A DNA stretch of 64,000 nucleotides from Bacteroidota bacterium (GTDB taxonomy: Bacteria > Bacteroidota > Bacteroidia > AKYH767-A > OLB10): positions 124,001 through 188,000 of the forward strand of contig JADKJB010000005.1 of NCBI GenBank assembly GCA_016722525.1. The letters run 5' to 3'. Every line of letters starts with the position of its first letter. Position 1 is the stretch's first letter. The notes beneath the pieces are model-generated. The model did no database searches, had not been told where the DNA came from, and saw only the letters and a list, made by a program, of their open reading frames with translations. The position numbers were made by a program, and so were the translations under genes. Shown here in pieces: positions 1 to 8,938 of this stretch.

Positions 1-419
1 GCGTGAAGCAACACAATGTCTCCGGGTACAAGTAATGATGAAGAAATTCTTCTGTGAATTCCATCACGTTTTACATCTGCCAGATAGGACGTCATTTTTT
101 TAAGGGCTTCCATAGCTCTTTCAGCCCTGTACTCCTGAACAAAACCGACAATGGCATTCAGGAAAATTATGATCAGAATAATAAATGTATCCGTAAGATC
201 ACCAACGATTCCCGAAATAACAGCGGCAACCATCAATACGATAATCATGAAATCTTTGAATTGCTTCAGGAAAAAAAACCAGGCAGGTTGCTTCTTCTTT
301 TCCTTAATCTCATTAGGTCCATAAATAGCTCTTCTTTCTGCAACCTTTTCAGCAGTCAGACCTAAAGTTGAAGACCCTGTAATTTCAAATGTACTGGCAA
401 TATCTAAAGTATGCCACAT
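1..419 (-). CDS. Cation-transporting P-type ATPase, N-terminal part (cut by window edge)
   Basis: Open reading frame from ATG at 419 running off the window. The first 139 residues contain the cation-ATPase N-terminal domain (LTAEKVAERRAIYGPNEI), transmembrane helix M1 (FKDFMIIVLMVAAVISG), helix M2 (TFIILIIIFLNAIVGF) followed by QEYRAERAMEALKKM, and the start of the actuator domain with LVPGDIVLL. This is the layout of PMCA/SERCA-like (PacL, CtpF) ATPases that pump Ca2+ or another cation out of the cytoplasm. The phosphorylation and metal-site regions are outside the window, so the ion cannot be told. It lies 45 bp downstream of the site-2 protease on the same strand and is probably co-transcribed with it. 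Confidence 0.9.
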   Translation of the reverse strand, partial: MWHTLDIASTFEITGSSTLGLTAEKVAERRAIYGPNEIKEKKKQPAWFFFLKQFKDFMIIVLMVAAVISGIVGDLTDTFIILIIIFLNAIVGFVQEYRAERAMEALKKMTSYLADVKRDGIHRRISSSLLVPGDIVLLH

Positions 420-464
420 ATATTTATTTTCTTCCTGATTTCCATTTTCAATAATACCATATTA

Positions 465-1555
465 TTATTTCTCAGGGTGGACCCTTGCTGTTTTAATCAT
501 GATCAGCTCAGCTATGTTTTCCGCATCAATTATGCCTTCAAAAACAGTATTTTTCCTTATCAGGATAATCGGTGATCGTGTTTGCTGAAAGAGTTGAAAA
601 ATATCATTTAATGAAGAATCCATCTCAGAATAAATAAGATTTTTATCTGTTATCGTTTCAATTATTGCAGATTCACCAAACTGGCTAATACCTTTTATGA
701 TATGATCCCTGCTTAAAATGCCATAAGGATTTCCGCTTTCAGTTACCAAGAAGCTTTTTGCTTCGCCATCTAATAATATTTTTACCGCATCGCCAATAGT
801 TTTATTTCTATCGATTTTTGGAAAATTGGTCATCAGTGCATCGGAGGCTTTAAGATCGCTAATGTAAAACTGGTTTTTCACCATTTCTGCTTCTGCATGC
901 GCTCCAAGAATTATGAACAAACCGATAAAGATTAAAAACGGATTCATATAAAATCCAAGAATCACAAATCCGATAGCCACAATTTTTCCAATGCTAGCTG
1001 CTACCTGAGTTGCTTTTAAACGGTTCGTTTTCATGGCCAGCAATGCTCTCAACACTCTTCCGCCATCCATTGGAAATGCAGGAATCAGATTAAATAATGC
1101 CAGCCAGATATTTACCATTCCTAACATTGGTAAAAAATTAGATGACCCTATTACCAGTGCTTTTTCCGTTTCGTTTTCCGGAAAATTAAAATCATAAATA
1201 AATGGTAATAATAAAATCATAATTACCACGTTCACTAAAGGTCCTGCAAAAGCAACTACCAGTTCCTGCATCGGCTTCTCCGGCATTTTTCAAGACGCGC
1301 CACACCACCTATAGGGTATAGCGTTATATCCTTTGTTTTAATTCCATAGTGTTTGGCAGCTAAAGCGTGACCCAGTTCATGAAGCGTAACACAAAAAAAC
1401 AAACTCAGCACAAATAATACCGACCAGCCAATCTGATAGGCATCCAATCCGGCTTTCATATTAATATAAATGATGTAAAATATAATCAAGGAAAATGTCC
1501 AGTGAATTTGAATTTCAATTCCTGCAACATTTATCAAGGATTTAGATTGCTTCAT
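465..1555 (-). CDS. Site-2-protease-type (M50) membrane metalloprotease with CBS pair; one frameshift
   Basis: Intramembrane zinc protease. The first frame (1555 to about 1275) has membrane helices and the HELGH zinc motif at residues 59-63, then YPIGGVARLE. The second frame continues with MPEKPMQELVVAFAGPLVN, NLIPAFPMDGGRVLRAL (the NPDG-type motif supplying the third zinc ligand), more helices and two C-terminal CBS domains that probably bind adenine nucleotides. The frames join at a run of A near 1285 where one base appears to be missing. Inserting one A gives a continuous protein of about 365 residues, the usual length of SpoIVFB/Rip3-like proteases with CBS domains. I treat it as one gene with a probable sequencing error. 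Its substrate, perhaps an anti-sigma factor or another membrane protein, is unknown. Confidence 0.88.
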
Positions 1556-1603
1556 AACAAATATTAGAATAAATTAATTAAAATACCTCGACTTTGTACT
1601 ACT

Positions 1604-2415
1604 TCATCCTTTTGATGTACCTTTTTTATAAATTATAAAATAGGTAATTGCAACGAATACACTTCCGCCTACTAAGTTACCTAAAATTACCGGTATCATG
1701 TTATTCAAAAAGCCTCCCCAGGTAATATCCCATTGCAGCGGATCGGTATTCAGGAAAATACCCATGATAATAAAATACATATTGGCTATACTATGTTCAA
1801 AACCCGCAGCAACAAAAGCAGTGATTGGAAAAATAATTGCCAGTACCTTATCTGTAACACTTCTTCCTGCCAAAGCCATCCAAACAGCCAGACACACGAG
1901 CATGTTACAAAGTATGCCACTGAAAAATGCTTTTTGAAAAGGTATGGCACATTTTGCTGCCGCTATTTCAAGATAGTGCGTTTGAATAGCGCCACCATTC
2001 ATCGAAGGGTGACCTGATGGTACTACCAATAGCGCCAATATCAAAGCTCCGGCAAAATTGGAGAAACAAACGATTAGCCAGTTTCTCAATACCTCTGTAA
2101 TCCCAATTTTTCCATCGGCCCAGGCCATTGCCAGAAGATTATTACCTGTAAAAAGTTCCGCCCCGGCCACAACCACCAAAATCAACCCTAGTGAAAAACA
2201 GAGGCCTCCAAGTATTCTTGAAGTGGCGAATGACAGCGTTGTATCCGAAGTAACCAGGGTAAACAACAGGGCACCAAATCCAATAAACACCCCCGCCAGA
2301 ACACCCAGCATTACGAGTGATAAAAAAGGAGACGAGCCTTAACAACACCAACATTCTCCACCCGATCTGCTATTTCAGAAGGGGAAAAGGCATCGAAACC
2401 GAATAGTTCTTTCAT
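1604..2415 (-). CDS. Formate/nitrite transporter (FNT) family channel; frameshift near the N-terminus
   Basis: Pentameric FNT-family channel for small monovalent anions (formate, nitrite, acetate or hydrosulfide). Six hydrophobic segments are visible. Family features include GAELFTGNN and ANMYFIIMG (before the last helices), and NNMIPVILGNLVGG near the C-terminus. The main frame starts at MLGVLAGVFIGFGA, which is too late for this family. Upstream, in another frame, ATG at 2415 begins MKELFGFDAFSPSEIADRVENVG..KA, the typical cytosolic N-terminal helix. The frames join near 2325 with a one-base difference, so the full protein is about 270 residues. The start lies 56 bp from a palindromic FNR/CRP-like box shared with the divergent nitroreductase. 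Substrate preference cannot be told from sequence. Confidence 0.88.
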
Positions 2416-2470
2416 AGTTGTAGCCGAATTTAAACCTATACGAAGTGAGAATATATTGGAGAATTATAAG

Positions 2471-2484
2471 ATGATTTTTATCAT
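2471..2484. promoter_or_regulatory. FNR/CRP-like palindrome between FNT and nitroreductase genes
   Basis: ATGATTTTTATCAT is a perfect inverted repeat (ATGAT-N4-ATCAT). It resembles the FNR consensus TTGAT-N4-ATCAA and sits in the divergent intergenic region, 56 bp from the FNT start and 97 bp from the nitroreductase start. The same half-sites occur at 6726-6739. Assignment to an FNR/CRP-family regulator is inference. Confidence 0.55.
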
Positions 2485-2580
2485 AAATAATTCCCCTCCA
2501 AATCATGAATTTGGCAAATAATATTCTATAGTATCGCATTTAATAAGTGAAAAAATAAACCTTTTCTTCAAAATAACAAA

Positions 2581-3210
2581 ATGATGGCAAAAGAACCCAA
2601 TAAAATGATCCGGCAGTCGAATGAAATCCTTCAAAACATCTATGACCGCAGATCTGTCAGAAAATTTAAGGAGGTTGCTGTTGACAGGAAGTTAATTGAG
2701 CAACTACTGGATGCCGGTCGCATGGCTCCCTCTGCCTTAAACAAACAACCCTGGAAATTTTATGTGGTAACAGACAAAGAACTTATTCGCACCATGTCGA
2801 AACAAATTGCGAAAGTTTCTGTAAAGCAAATTGCAAAAATTGGGATCAAAGAAATAGTAAAATCCATTTGGCATTATATTCACACACCTCATGACTTGAA
2901 CTTTTTTAACCAATCTGATTTTATTTTTCACGGCGCTCCGGCAGTAATTTTTGTAACTGCACTCAAAGATAATGAATGGGCTGCCCTCGATGTTGGAATG
3001 TGTTGCCAGAATATGATGCTGGCAGCAAAGTCGCTGGGACTCGATAGTTGTCCGGTTGGTTTGGCTAAGTTTATTGAAGAGACAAAAGCCGTTTCCAAAT
3101 TGGGATTATCAAAAAAAGAAACTGTCCATATCGCCATATTAATTGGGTATGGTGATGAAGTGCCGGAGATAAAAGAGCGGAAAAAAGATAATGTGGTTTA
3201 TATAAGCTGA
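2581..3210 (+). CDS. Nitroreductase family protein
   Basis: FMN-dependent oxidoreductase of the nitroreductase superfamily, 209 residues. The N-terminal signature is YDRRSVRKFKEVAVDRKLIEQ, followed by AGRMAPSALNKQPWKFYVV, whose Arg and Ser residues contact FMN phosphate in the family. The middle holds APAVIFVTAL and DVGMCCQNMMLAAKSLGLDSCPVG, and the C-terminus has a GYGDEVPEIKERK motif typical of the fold. Start ATG at 2581 (alternative Met one codon later). The substrate cannot be inferred; members reduce nitro compounds, quinones or flavins. It is divergent from the FNT gene across a palindromic FNR-like box, which suggests expression at low oxygen. Confidence 0.9.
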   Translation: MMAKEPNKMIRQSNEILQNIYDRRSVRKFKEVAVDRKLIEQLLDAGRMAPSALNKQPWKFYVVTDKELIRTMSKQIAKVSVKQIAKIGIKEIVKSIWHYIHTPHDLNFFNQSDFIFHGAPAVIFVTALKDNEWAALDVGMCCQNMMLAAKSLGLDSCPVGLAKFIEETKAVSKLGLSKKETVHIAILIGYGDEVPEIKERKKDNVVYIS

Positions 3211-3278
3211 ACTAATAGTTAACTTTTTAGTGCTTCTTTTGAAATTACTATGCTTGAACTAAACAAACTTTTTAAAAA

Positions 3279-3539
3279 TCAAATCTTCTTCCACCTTTTC
3301 AATGTAGGCAGCATGTTTAAAGACATATTCACCAGATTTTCCGGAAGGTTCATTTTCTGCATTTGTGTTTTTATAATATCTTCCATTTGGTCCAAGGTCA
3401 TATCCGGATTTTTCAGAACTCCGTTTTCATAACAGTACATGCAATATTCACTGCTTTTTGAACCATTTTTTTCTGTTCCTTTAACTGCATCTGAATCAAG
3501 TGGCATCGTGCAACTTTGACAAAATAATTTAGTTTCCAT
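3279..3539 (-). CDS. Putative zinc-ribbon protein
   Basis: Small cytosolic protein of 86 residues with a four-cysteine zinc site: CQSC near residues 7-10 and CMYC near 33-36, within the pattern LFCQSCTMPLD...YCMYCYENG. This matches the putative zinc-ribbon family (zf-ribbon_2 type) common in Bacteroidota and clostridia. A C-terminal helical part (MTLDQMEDIIKTQMQKMN) follows, as in family members. The function is unknown. It is convergent with the nitroreductase gene and 12 bp downstream of the DUF5655 gene, so the two are probably one transcript. Confidence 0.8.
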   Translation of the reverse strand: METKLFCQSCTMPLDSDAVKGTEKNGSKSSEYCMYCYENGVLKNPDMTLDQMEDIIKTQMQKMNLPENLVNMSLNMLPTLKRWKKI

Positions 3540-3551
3540 GATTGTTGTTTT

Positions 3552-3980
3552 TTATTTTTTATCCATTGCTTCTTTTATCCAAGTTATCAATTCGGTATCA
3601 ATTTCTTCTTCAGATTTTATTTCAACAAAATAAAGAAGCCGGTGTGCCGACAATTTAACTAATTTTTTGATACGCTTATTCTTTATTGGGTGATTTAAAC
3701 TAAAATCAAGTTGTATCTTGTCTTTAAATATTTTTACCGCAGTAAAAGTGAATGTACTTACAAATTGAATGCAACATTCCAGAGATTCAATTTTAAAAGG
3801 GCCTACCTTATCTTTTATTTTTTCGCACAATTTTTGATATAATATTTTACCACCCTCTTTACTTAGAAAGTGCTGCTCGAGTGGATACATTCTACAGGAA
3901 TGAGATTGATTCTTTCGCATAAATTGTCGTCCACATTTTGGACATTTCCATAATGTAGCTATTTTAAGTGCTACTTTCAT
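3552..3980 (-). CDS. DUF5655 domain protein with N-terminal zinc ribbon
   Basis: Protein of about 142 residues. The N-terminus holds LWKCPKCGRQFMRKNQSHSC, with three conserved cysteines and a histidine that look metal-binding. The rest matches the DUF5655 pattern (YQKLCEKIKDKVGPFKIE, then a beta-rich stretch with IQLDFSLNHPI, and SAHRLLYFVEIKSEEEID near the end), a fold often proposed to be ligand-binding or transport-related. I chose ATG at 3980 rather than the upstream TTG because the protein sequence becomes family-like there. The function is unknown. Confidence 0.75.
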   Translation of the reverse strand: MKVALKIATLWKCPKCGRQFMRKNQSHSCRMYPLEQHFLSKEGGKILYQKLCEKIKDKVGPFKIESLECCIQFVSTFTFTAVKIFKDKIQLDFSLNHPIKNKRIKKLVKLSAHRLLYFVEIKSEEEIDTELITWIKEAMDKK

Positions 3981-4008
3981 AAGATTCAAAAATTAATGGA
4001 ACAATTGT

Positions 4009-4182
4009 TTATCTTTTCTCAGGTTCCACTTCAGGCGGAGAACTCTTGCCTGGTTCCTCAACAGGTACAATTCTTACAGGATGCTCCGGTTCGGTTTTGC
4101 GTGTAGGAATATTTACATCTGGTCTTATTTCAGGAATTGCCGGAGTTACCGGAACTTCCTTGGGTTTATCTGGTGAATTCAT
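4009..4182 (-). CDS. Small proline/glutamate-rich protein, 57 residues
   Basis: A short frame starts MNSPDKPKEVPVTPAIPEI and ends PPEVEPEKR. About one residue in four is proline, with regular Pro-x-x-Pro and Glu-Pro spacing and no hydrophobic segment, so it is probably disordered. It lies downstream of ppsA on the same strand (37 bp gap). Similar short Pro/Glu-rich proteins occur beside stress genes in other Bacteroidota, but I recall this only in general terms. Coding status rests on composition and position, so confidence is moderate. Confidence 0.5.
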   Translation of the reverse strand: MNSPDKPKEVPVTPAIPEIRPDVNIPTRKTEPEHPVRIVPVEEPGKSSPPEVEPEKR

Positions 4183-4219
4183 TGAAATAATTATTTATCC
4201 TGTTGCTCTTATGAGTTGC

Positions 4220-6631
4220 TTACAATGTTACTTCTTGAATTTTGCTTTTGCTGACTTGTTCTTCTGCAATCCTGATATTCTCAATTCCTTTCAAAAGTGC
4301 ATCTGCATTAAATGAAATGCTGTCAATTCCCTGATCAACTAAAAATTGTGCAAATTCCGGATAGTCACTTGGAGCCTGCCCACATAAAGCAATCTTAACA
4401 CCACATTTTTTAGCAGTTTGTATTACTTGCGTGAGCATTTCTTTCACCGCGCGGTTGTTTTCATCAAACAATCCGCTAATGACTGCTGAGTCGCGGTCGA
4501 TACCCAGTGTGAGTTGAGTTAAATCATTAGATCCAATGGAAAATCCGTCAAATATTTTCGCAAACTCATCGGCAAGGATTACGTTACTTGGAATTTCTGC
4601 CATCACATAAACTTCCAGATTGTTTGTTCCTCTTTCCAATCCAAACTCTTTCATCGTTTCAATCACTTTTTTCCCTTCTTCAACTGTTCTGCAAAATGGA
4701 ATCATCACCTTAACATTAGTTAATCCCATTTCATCCCTTACTACTTTTATAGCCTGGCATTCCAATCCGAACCCTTCTTTATATCGTTCATTATAATACC
4801 TGGAGGCACCTCTGAAACCGAGCATTGGATTTTCCTCGTGGGGTTCAAAATTTTTTCCTCCGATCAGCAGTGAATATTCATTTGTTTTAAAATCGCTCAT
4901 TCGGACAATAACTTCCTTCGGATAAAATGCTGCTGCTACCATGGCAACCGATTCAGATAATTTCTCTATAAAAAATTGTTTCTTATCGGTAAAGTTTGAA
5001 GTAATCGCTTCAATCGCTCTCTTATCATTACTGTCGACAAGTTCATCATACTTTACCAAAGCCATAGGGTGAATCCTGATGGTGTTGGTAATCATGAATT
5101 CCATCCGCAATAACCCTACACCCTGATTTGGATAAAAGGACAGCCCAAACGCTTTGTCCGGATCTGCCAGAATAAACATAGGTTTTGTACGTGTTTCCTT
5201 TCCCTGATCGAATAATATTTCTTTTTCTTCCCATTCCAGCTTCCCATCATATACATTCCCTTCATCTCCATCAATGCACGATACCGTTATAATCTGTCCG
5301 TCATGCAGCTTACTGGTTGCATCCATGGTTCCAACTACTGCATGTATTCCAAGCTCCCGTGCCACAATAGAAGCGTGGCTGGTTCTTCCGCCTTTATTGG
5401 TTACAATACTTACCGCCTTACGCAGCAGTGCATTCCAGTCGGGGTTGGTAATATCTGCAACAATGATATCTCCTTGTTGCACTTTTGAAGCGTCAGCCAG
5501 TGATTGAACAATACTAACTCTTCCGGAAGCAATGGCTTTGCCAACAGATTTACCTGTACATAGTGGCTGTTCCTTTGAATTTAATTTATATTCTTTTGTT
5601 GATACGGCTTTCTTTTGTGAATGAACGGTTTCCTGTCGTGCCTGTAAAATGAACAACTCTCCTGTTTCCCCATCCTTCGCCCATTCAATATCCATGGGCA
5701 GACCATAATGCTTTTCAATGATAAAACACCATTTTCCAAGTTGTTCTGCATCGGCATTACTCAAACAATAGATATTTCTTTGGGATGCAGGTGTTTCAAT
5801 ATTTTTAATTGGTTTCTCTGTTCCTTCAGAATAAACCATCATGTTTTCTTTGGCACCAAGTTTTCTTTTTATGATACTTTTTTTATTGGATTCAATAGCT
5901 GGTTTAAAAAGATAAAACTCATCCGGGTTCACTGCACCCTGCACCACATTTTCACCCAGCCCCCAGGCACCGGTAAGGTAAATCACATTTTTGAAGCCTG
6001 TTTCAGGATCCATGGTAAATGCAACCCCGGCACTGCCTGTATCAGAACGTACCATCTGCTGAATGCCTACCGATAATGCTACTTGCATATGTTCAAAATG
6101 ATTATCGATCCGATATTTTATTGCACGATCGTTGAACAGAGAAACATAACAACGCAGGATGGCCGATATTACCTGCTCAACTCCCTTTACATTTAAAAAC
6201 GAATCATGCTGACCGGCAAAACTTGCTGAAGGAAGATCTTCCGCAGTAGCGCTGCTTCTCACAGCCACCGGTGCAGGAAATCCCTTCATTGCTTGATAAT
6301 TTTCTGTTATCGCTTGCAGTAGGTCATCAGGCAATTTTCCGGAAGCAATTATCTCCCTGCATTTTTTTCCTACCTCACGAAGGTTTGTAAGCTCTTTGGT
6401 ATCGAGGCTGAGCAATTCGGCAGTAAGTTTCTTTTCAAAATCATTTTCCTTAAGAAAAAGTCTGTACGCATCTGCTGTCAACACAAAGCCTCCGGGTAAC
6501 CGAATTCCTTTTGGCGACAAAGCAAAAATCATTTCACCTAATGAGGCATTTTTTCCTCCTGCCTGAGGTAAATCAGAGAGTTTTATTTCACTGTAAGATT
6601 TACAAAAATTCAAATGTTTTATATATTCCAT
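4220..6631 (-). CDS. ppsA: Phosphoenolpyruvate synthase (pyruvate, water dikinase)
   Basis: Converts pyruvate, ATP and water to PEP, AMP and phosphate for gluconeogenesis. At 803 residues it has the usual family length. Domains in order: ATP/pyruvate-binding domain (GGKNASLGEM near residue 30; VAVRSSATAEDLPSASFAGQ near 125; GAWGLGENVVQG near 230), the mobile phosphohistidine domain with GGRTSHASIVAREL near 415 whose His is the phosphocarrier, and the PEP-utilising TIM barrel (LLRMEFMI; FGLECQAIKVVRDE; GSNDLTQLTLGIDRD near 710; ALCGQAPSDYPEF with the catalytic Cys). The frame is intact. The upstream region carries an FNR-like palindrome. Its association with FNT, nitroreductase and S2P genes suggests a role in low-oxygen or dormant metabolism. 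Confidence 0.96.
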   Translation of the reverse strand: MEYIKHLNFCKSYSEIKLSDLPQAGGKNASLGEMIFALSPKGIRLPGGFVLTADAYRLFLKENDFEKKLTAELLSLDTKELTNLREVGKKCREIIASGKLPDDLLQAITENYQAMKGFPAPVAVRSSATAEDLPSASFAGQHDSFLNVKGVEQVISAILRCYVSLFNDRAIKYRIDNHFEHMQVALSVGIQQMVRSDTGSAGVAFTMDPETGFKNVIYLTGAWGLGENVVQGAVNPDEFYLFKPAIESNKKSIIKRKLGAKENMMVYSEGTEKPIKNIETPASQRNIYCLSNADAEQLGKWCFIIEKHYGLPMDIEWAKDGETGELFILQARQETVHSQKKAVSTKEYKLNSKEQPLCTGKSVGKAIASGRVSIVQSLADASKVQQGDIIVADITNPDWNALLRKAVSIVTNKGGRTSHASIVARELGIHAVVGTMDATSKLHDGQIITVSCIDGDEGNVYDGKLEWEEKEILFDQGKETRTKPMFILADPDKAFGLSFYPNQGVGLLRMEFMITNTIRIHPMALVKYDELVDSNDKRAIEAITSNFTDKKQFFIEKLSESVAMVAAAFYPKEVIVRMSDFKTNEYSLLIGGKNFEPHEENPMLGFRGASRYYNERYKEGFGLECQAIKVVRDEMGLTNVKVMIPFCRTVEEGKKVIETMKEFGLERGTNNLEVYVMAEIPSNVILADEFAKIFDGFSIGSNDLTQLTLGIDRDSAVISGLFDENNRAVKEMLTQVIQTAKKCGVKIALCGQAPSDYPEFAQFLVDQGIDSISFNADALLKGIENIRIAEEQVSKSKIQEVTL

Positions 6632-6725
6632 AACCTTTCTCGTTCGGGGATTTTTCCCAAAAACCTGTCATGTGAAATTAATAAATACCTGCCTTTATTG
6701 GCCTTGAAGACGATCATATAAAAAC

Positions 6726-6739
6726 ATGATTGTTATCAT
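6726..6739. promoter_or_regulatory. FNR/CRP-like palindrome between ppsA and PepSY-like gene
   Basis: ATGATTGTTATCAT has the same ATGAT-N4-ATCAT half-sites as 2471-2484. It sits in the divergent region, 95 bp from the ppsA start and 76 bp from the preferred start of the PepSY-like gene. A TTACTTTG element (6746-6753) follows closely and may be the -7 region of the rightward promoter. The regulator is inferred, not seen. Confidence 0.55.
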
Positions 6740-6814
6740 TTTTATTTACTTTGTTCATTTCTAACTTCGTAGTTAATTTAGTGGATGTTGTTTGTTAAAA
6801 ATCTCTTAAAAATT

Positions 6815-7072
6815 ATGCAAAATAATTCAGAAAAATCTCGGGCTATTCCGGTTCCGATTTCGGAATACATTAAACAAAACTTCAGGGAGGATTATCTTAC
6901 TGAAATAAAGTTAGTAAAAGATAGTAAGGGCATTGGATTTTATTATGTAGATGTAACCCATGAGGATAATATTTATCATTTGAAGTTTAATGAGTCGGGT
7001 GATTTGATGCAAAATGAAATTGAATCTGTTTCATATCCGGAAGATGAAATTGAAATAGGAAATGTTGATTGA
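6815..7072 (+). CDS. PepSY-like small protein
   Basis: Soluble protein of 85 residues with the PepSY-like pattern: PVPISEYIKQNFREDY (helix), ITEIKLVKDSKGIGFYYVDV (strands), then IYHLKFNESGDLMQNE, ending in an acidic tail. No signal peptide is visible from ATG at 6815. A start at 6785 would add ten residues (MLFVKNLLKI) that do not fit the family. PepSY-like domains usually occur in periplasmic or inhibitor proteins; a cytosolic copy has no assigned function. It is divergent from ppsA across the FNR-like box. Confidence 0.65.
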   Translation: MQNNSEKSRAIPVPISEYIKQNFREDYLTEIKLVKDSKGIGFYYVDVTHEDNIYHLKFNESGDLMQNEIESVSYPEDEIEIGNVD

Positions 7073-7129
7073 GTAAAACATGCGTTTTATAACGCAAAAA
7101 CCTTTTCTCTTTTCTGGAATTAGTAAATG

Positions 7130-8084
7130 TTATTTTGATCTGTCAGAAAGAAATATTTTTTGTGAATACCTGTCTCCGATGGAATTTTCAACAACCACAA
7201 AATATACTCCACCGGCAAATTGGTCTAAACCAATTTGCAACGAAGTGCCAATAAGACTCCTTTCCATGAAAAGTCTTCCGGATGTGCCATAGCAATAAAT
7301 TTTGTATGGATTATAATCTTTGGGGGATGGAGGAAGTTTAATTTGAAGTACATTTCCATTGGCAACAAAAATATCAGGTTTTTGATTTAATAAATTTTCC
7401 GTCATAGAGGTTGTGCTATCGACCCTCACCGATACATCATCAATAAAATAATAGGCCCCATAGGATCCGATAGTTCCCGGTTGAGAAATGGTAGTGGTGG
7501 TATCGTTATGAAAATTGCCAATGGTTATATACTGCTCGCCACCTTGCGCAACAATTTGCCCACTTACTTTTTTCCAAATCGAAGTATCCTGTAGTGGTCC
7601 AGTATTATTTTCAATTTGTGGAATTACATTTATGTGCAACGCATTCGAAAAAGGACCGGGTGGTATCGGACTCAGATAAGCACCCATTTCCACTATGGCC
7701 TGAATATAACCATCATTCAGACTGACATAAAATTCAACATTGTAGGTCAGTCCTGCCACGAGTGGTGAGGAGAGGGTCCCGGTTATATACTCCCTGTATT
7801 CGGTTCCATAATTGTAACTATAAATTCCTGCGTATCCTTCTCCCGACCGTGGAACCTGCACCTGAGGGCTGAATGCCTGCACAATTGAAATGATAATAAT
7901 CGGAACTGCCTATCGTTGGTTTGTTCCAGTCATTGATATATACATTGCTGAATTGTCCAAATCCAGGACAAGTGATATAACTATCGAAACCGGGATTCAA
8001 AACCAGGTTCTGGCTCTTTACATAGACCGTGGATGCACACATAAAAATCGAAATAACCAGAAAAAGTTTGACTGTTATTTTCAT
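7130..8084 (-). CDS. Secreted protein with T9SS type A C-terminal domain; frameshift
   Basis: Secreted protein of about 317 residues. The first frame has a signal peptide (MKITVKLFLVISIFMCASTVYVKS) and QNLVLNPGFDSYITCPG, the start of a Bacteroidota surface-protein domain. The second frame continues with VPRSGEGYAGIYSYN, REYITGTL and VEMGAYLS, which belong to the same domain, and ends in a sorting domain with KIYCYGTSGRLF...GVYFVVVENSIGDRYSQKIFLS. The frames overlap between 7818 and 7882, where an indel must lie. The domain architecture (NLVPNPSFE-like head, sometimes followed by OmpA or T9SS domains) is widespread, but its role is unknown. Its start is 3 bp from the end of the upstream barrel gene, so the two form an operon. 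Confidence 0.72.
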
Positions 8085-8087
8085 GAG

Positions 8088-8771
8088 TTATGGTTTTTTG
8101 TTGGAGGATGGTTCTTTGCTAAGGCGATATATAAATCCGGCCAAAAAATGCACCGTGTTATTTTTTATTTCAGAAGAACCATAAATTGATGGTTCTTCTA
8201 TTTCAACGAGTCCTAAATTATCTCTTAGCTGAAGTGACAAGCCTATTTGTTCTCCGAAAGGTATTATAACTCCTCCTCCAAAAGAAATTCCATAATCAAA
8301 TTTTTTGTACTGATCATCTTGATCAATGGTTAAAACTCCCTGATAGGGAATATCAACTTTTAATTTTGAATTTCTCAAATAGCTGATGTATGGTCCTGCA
8401 CTGATGAACGGTTTTAGCTTTGAATTAAAAACAACAACAATATTTAATGGAACGGTTACATAATCCAGATTGTATTTCAATTTCCTTCCAATTTCATCCC
8501 CAAAGTTATTGGTAAACATTGCTTTAAATATGGCTCCCTTTCTTTCGAAAGCCACTGCTGTTGCTACAGCCAATTTTTTAGAAAACTGATAACGAATTGA
8601 AAGGCCTGCAGTATAAGAAAATGCGATACCATCTAAATTATTTATAGATTTTTCACCGTACCACCTGCGTATGCCACCTCCCACTTCAGCCCCAAACACC
8701 ATTTCCCGCTGCGCAAATACTATTTGTGAATTCAAAATTAGCAGAGCTACTAGTATTAAATTTTGTTTCAT
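8088..8771 (-). CDS. PorT-family-like outer membrane beta-barrel protein
   Basis: Protein of 227 residues with a signal peptide (MKQNLILVALLILNSQIVFAQ). It is predicted to form an eight-stranded outer membrane barrel: alternating aromatic strands such as GIAFSYTAGLSIRYQF, LAVATAVAFERKGA, DYVTVPLNIVVVF, LKPFISAGPYISYL and FDYGISFGGGVIIPFG. This is the PorT/OMP_b-brl_2 pattern of Bacteroidota. It is the first gene of a two-gene operon with the T9SS protein downstream. The function is unknown; it is unlikely to be the T9SS component PorT itself. Confidence 0.75.
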   Translation of the reverse strand: MKQNLILVALLILNSQIVFAQREMVFGAEVGGGIRRWYGEKSINNLDGIAFSYTAGLSIRYQFSKKLAVATAVAFERKGAIFKAMFTNNFGDEIGRKLKYNLDYVTVPLNIVVVFNSKLKPFISAGPYISYLRNSKLKVDIPYQGVLTIDQDDQYKKFDYGISFGGGVIIPFGEQIGLSLQLRDNLGLVEIEEPSIYGSSEIKNNTVHFLAGFIYRLSKEPSSNKKP

Positions 8772-8938
8772 AGTGCAGATTCCAAATTAGTGAATGTGTT
8801 GTTGATGCTGGATTAAAATGCCTAAACAATTTTTTTTCTGCCAAGCTGGATTTGCAAATTCCATAAGTCGCAACTTCTCTAATAACTCATTATTCATTGC
8901 AGTTTTAATTTTTATGGTCTGAATTCTTGTTTTATTTG

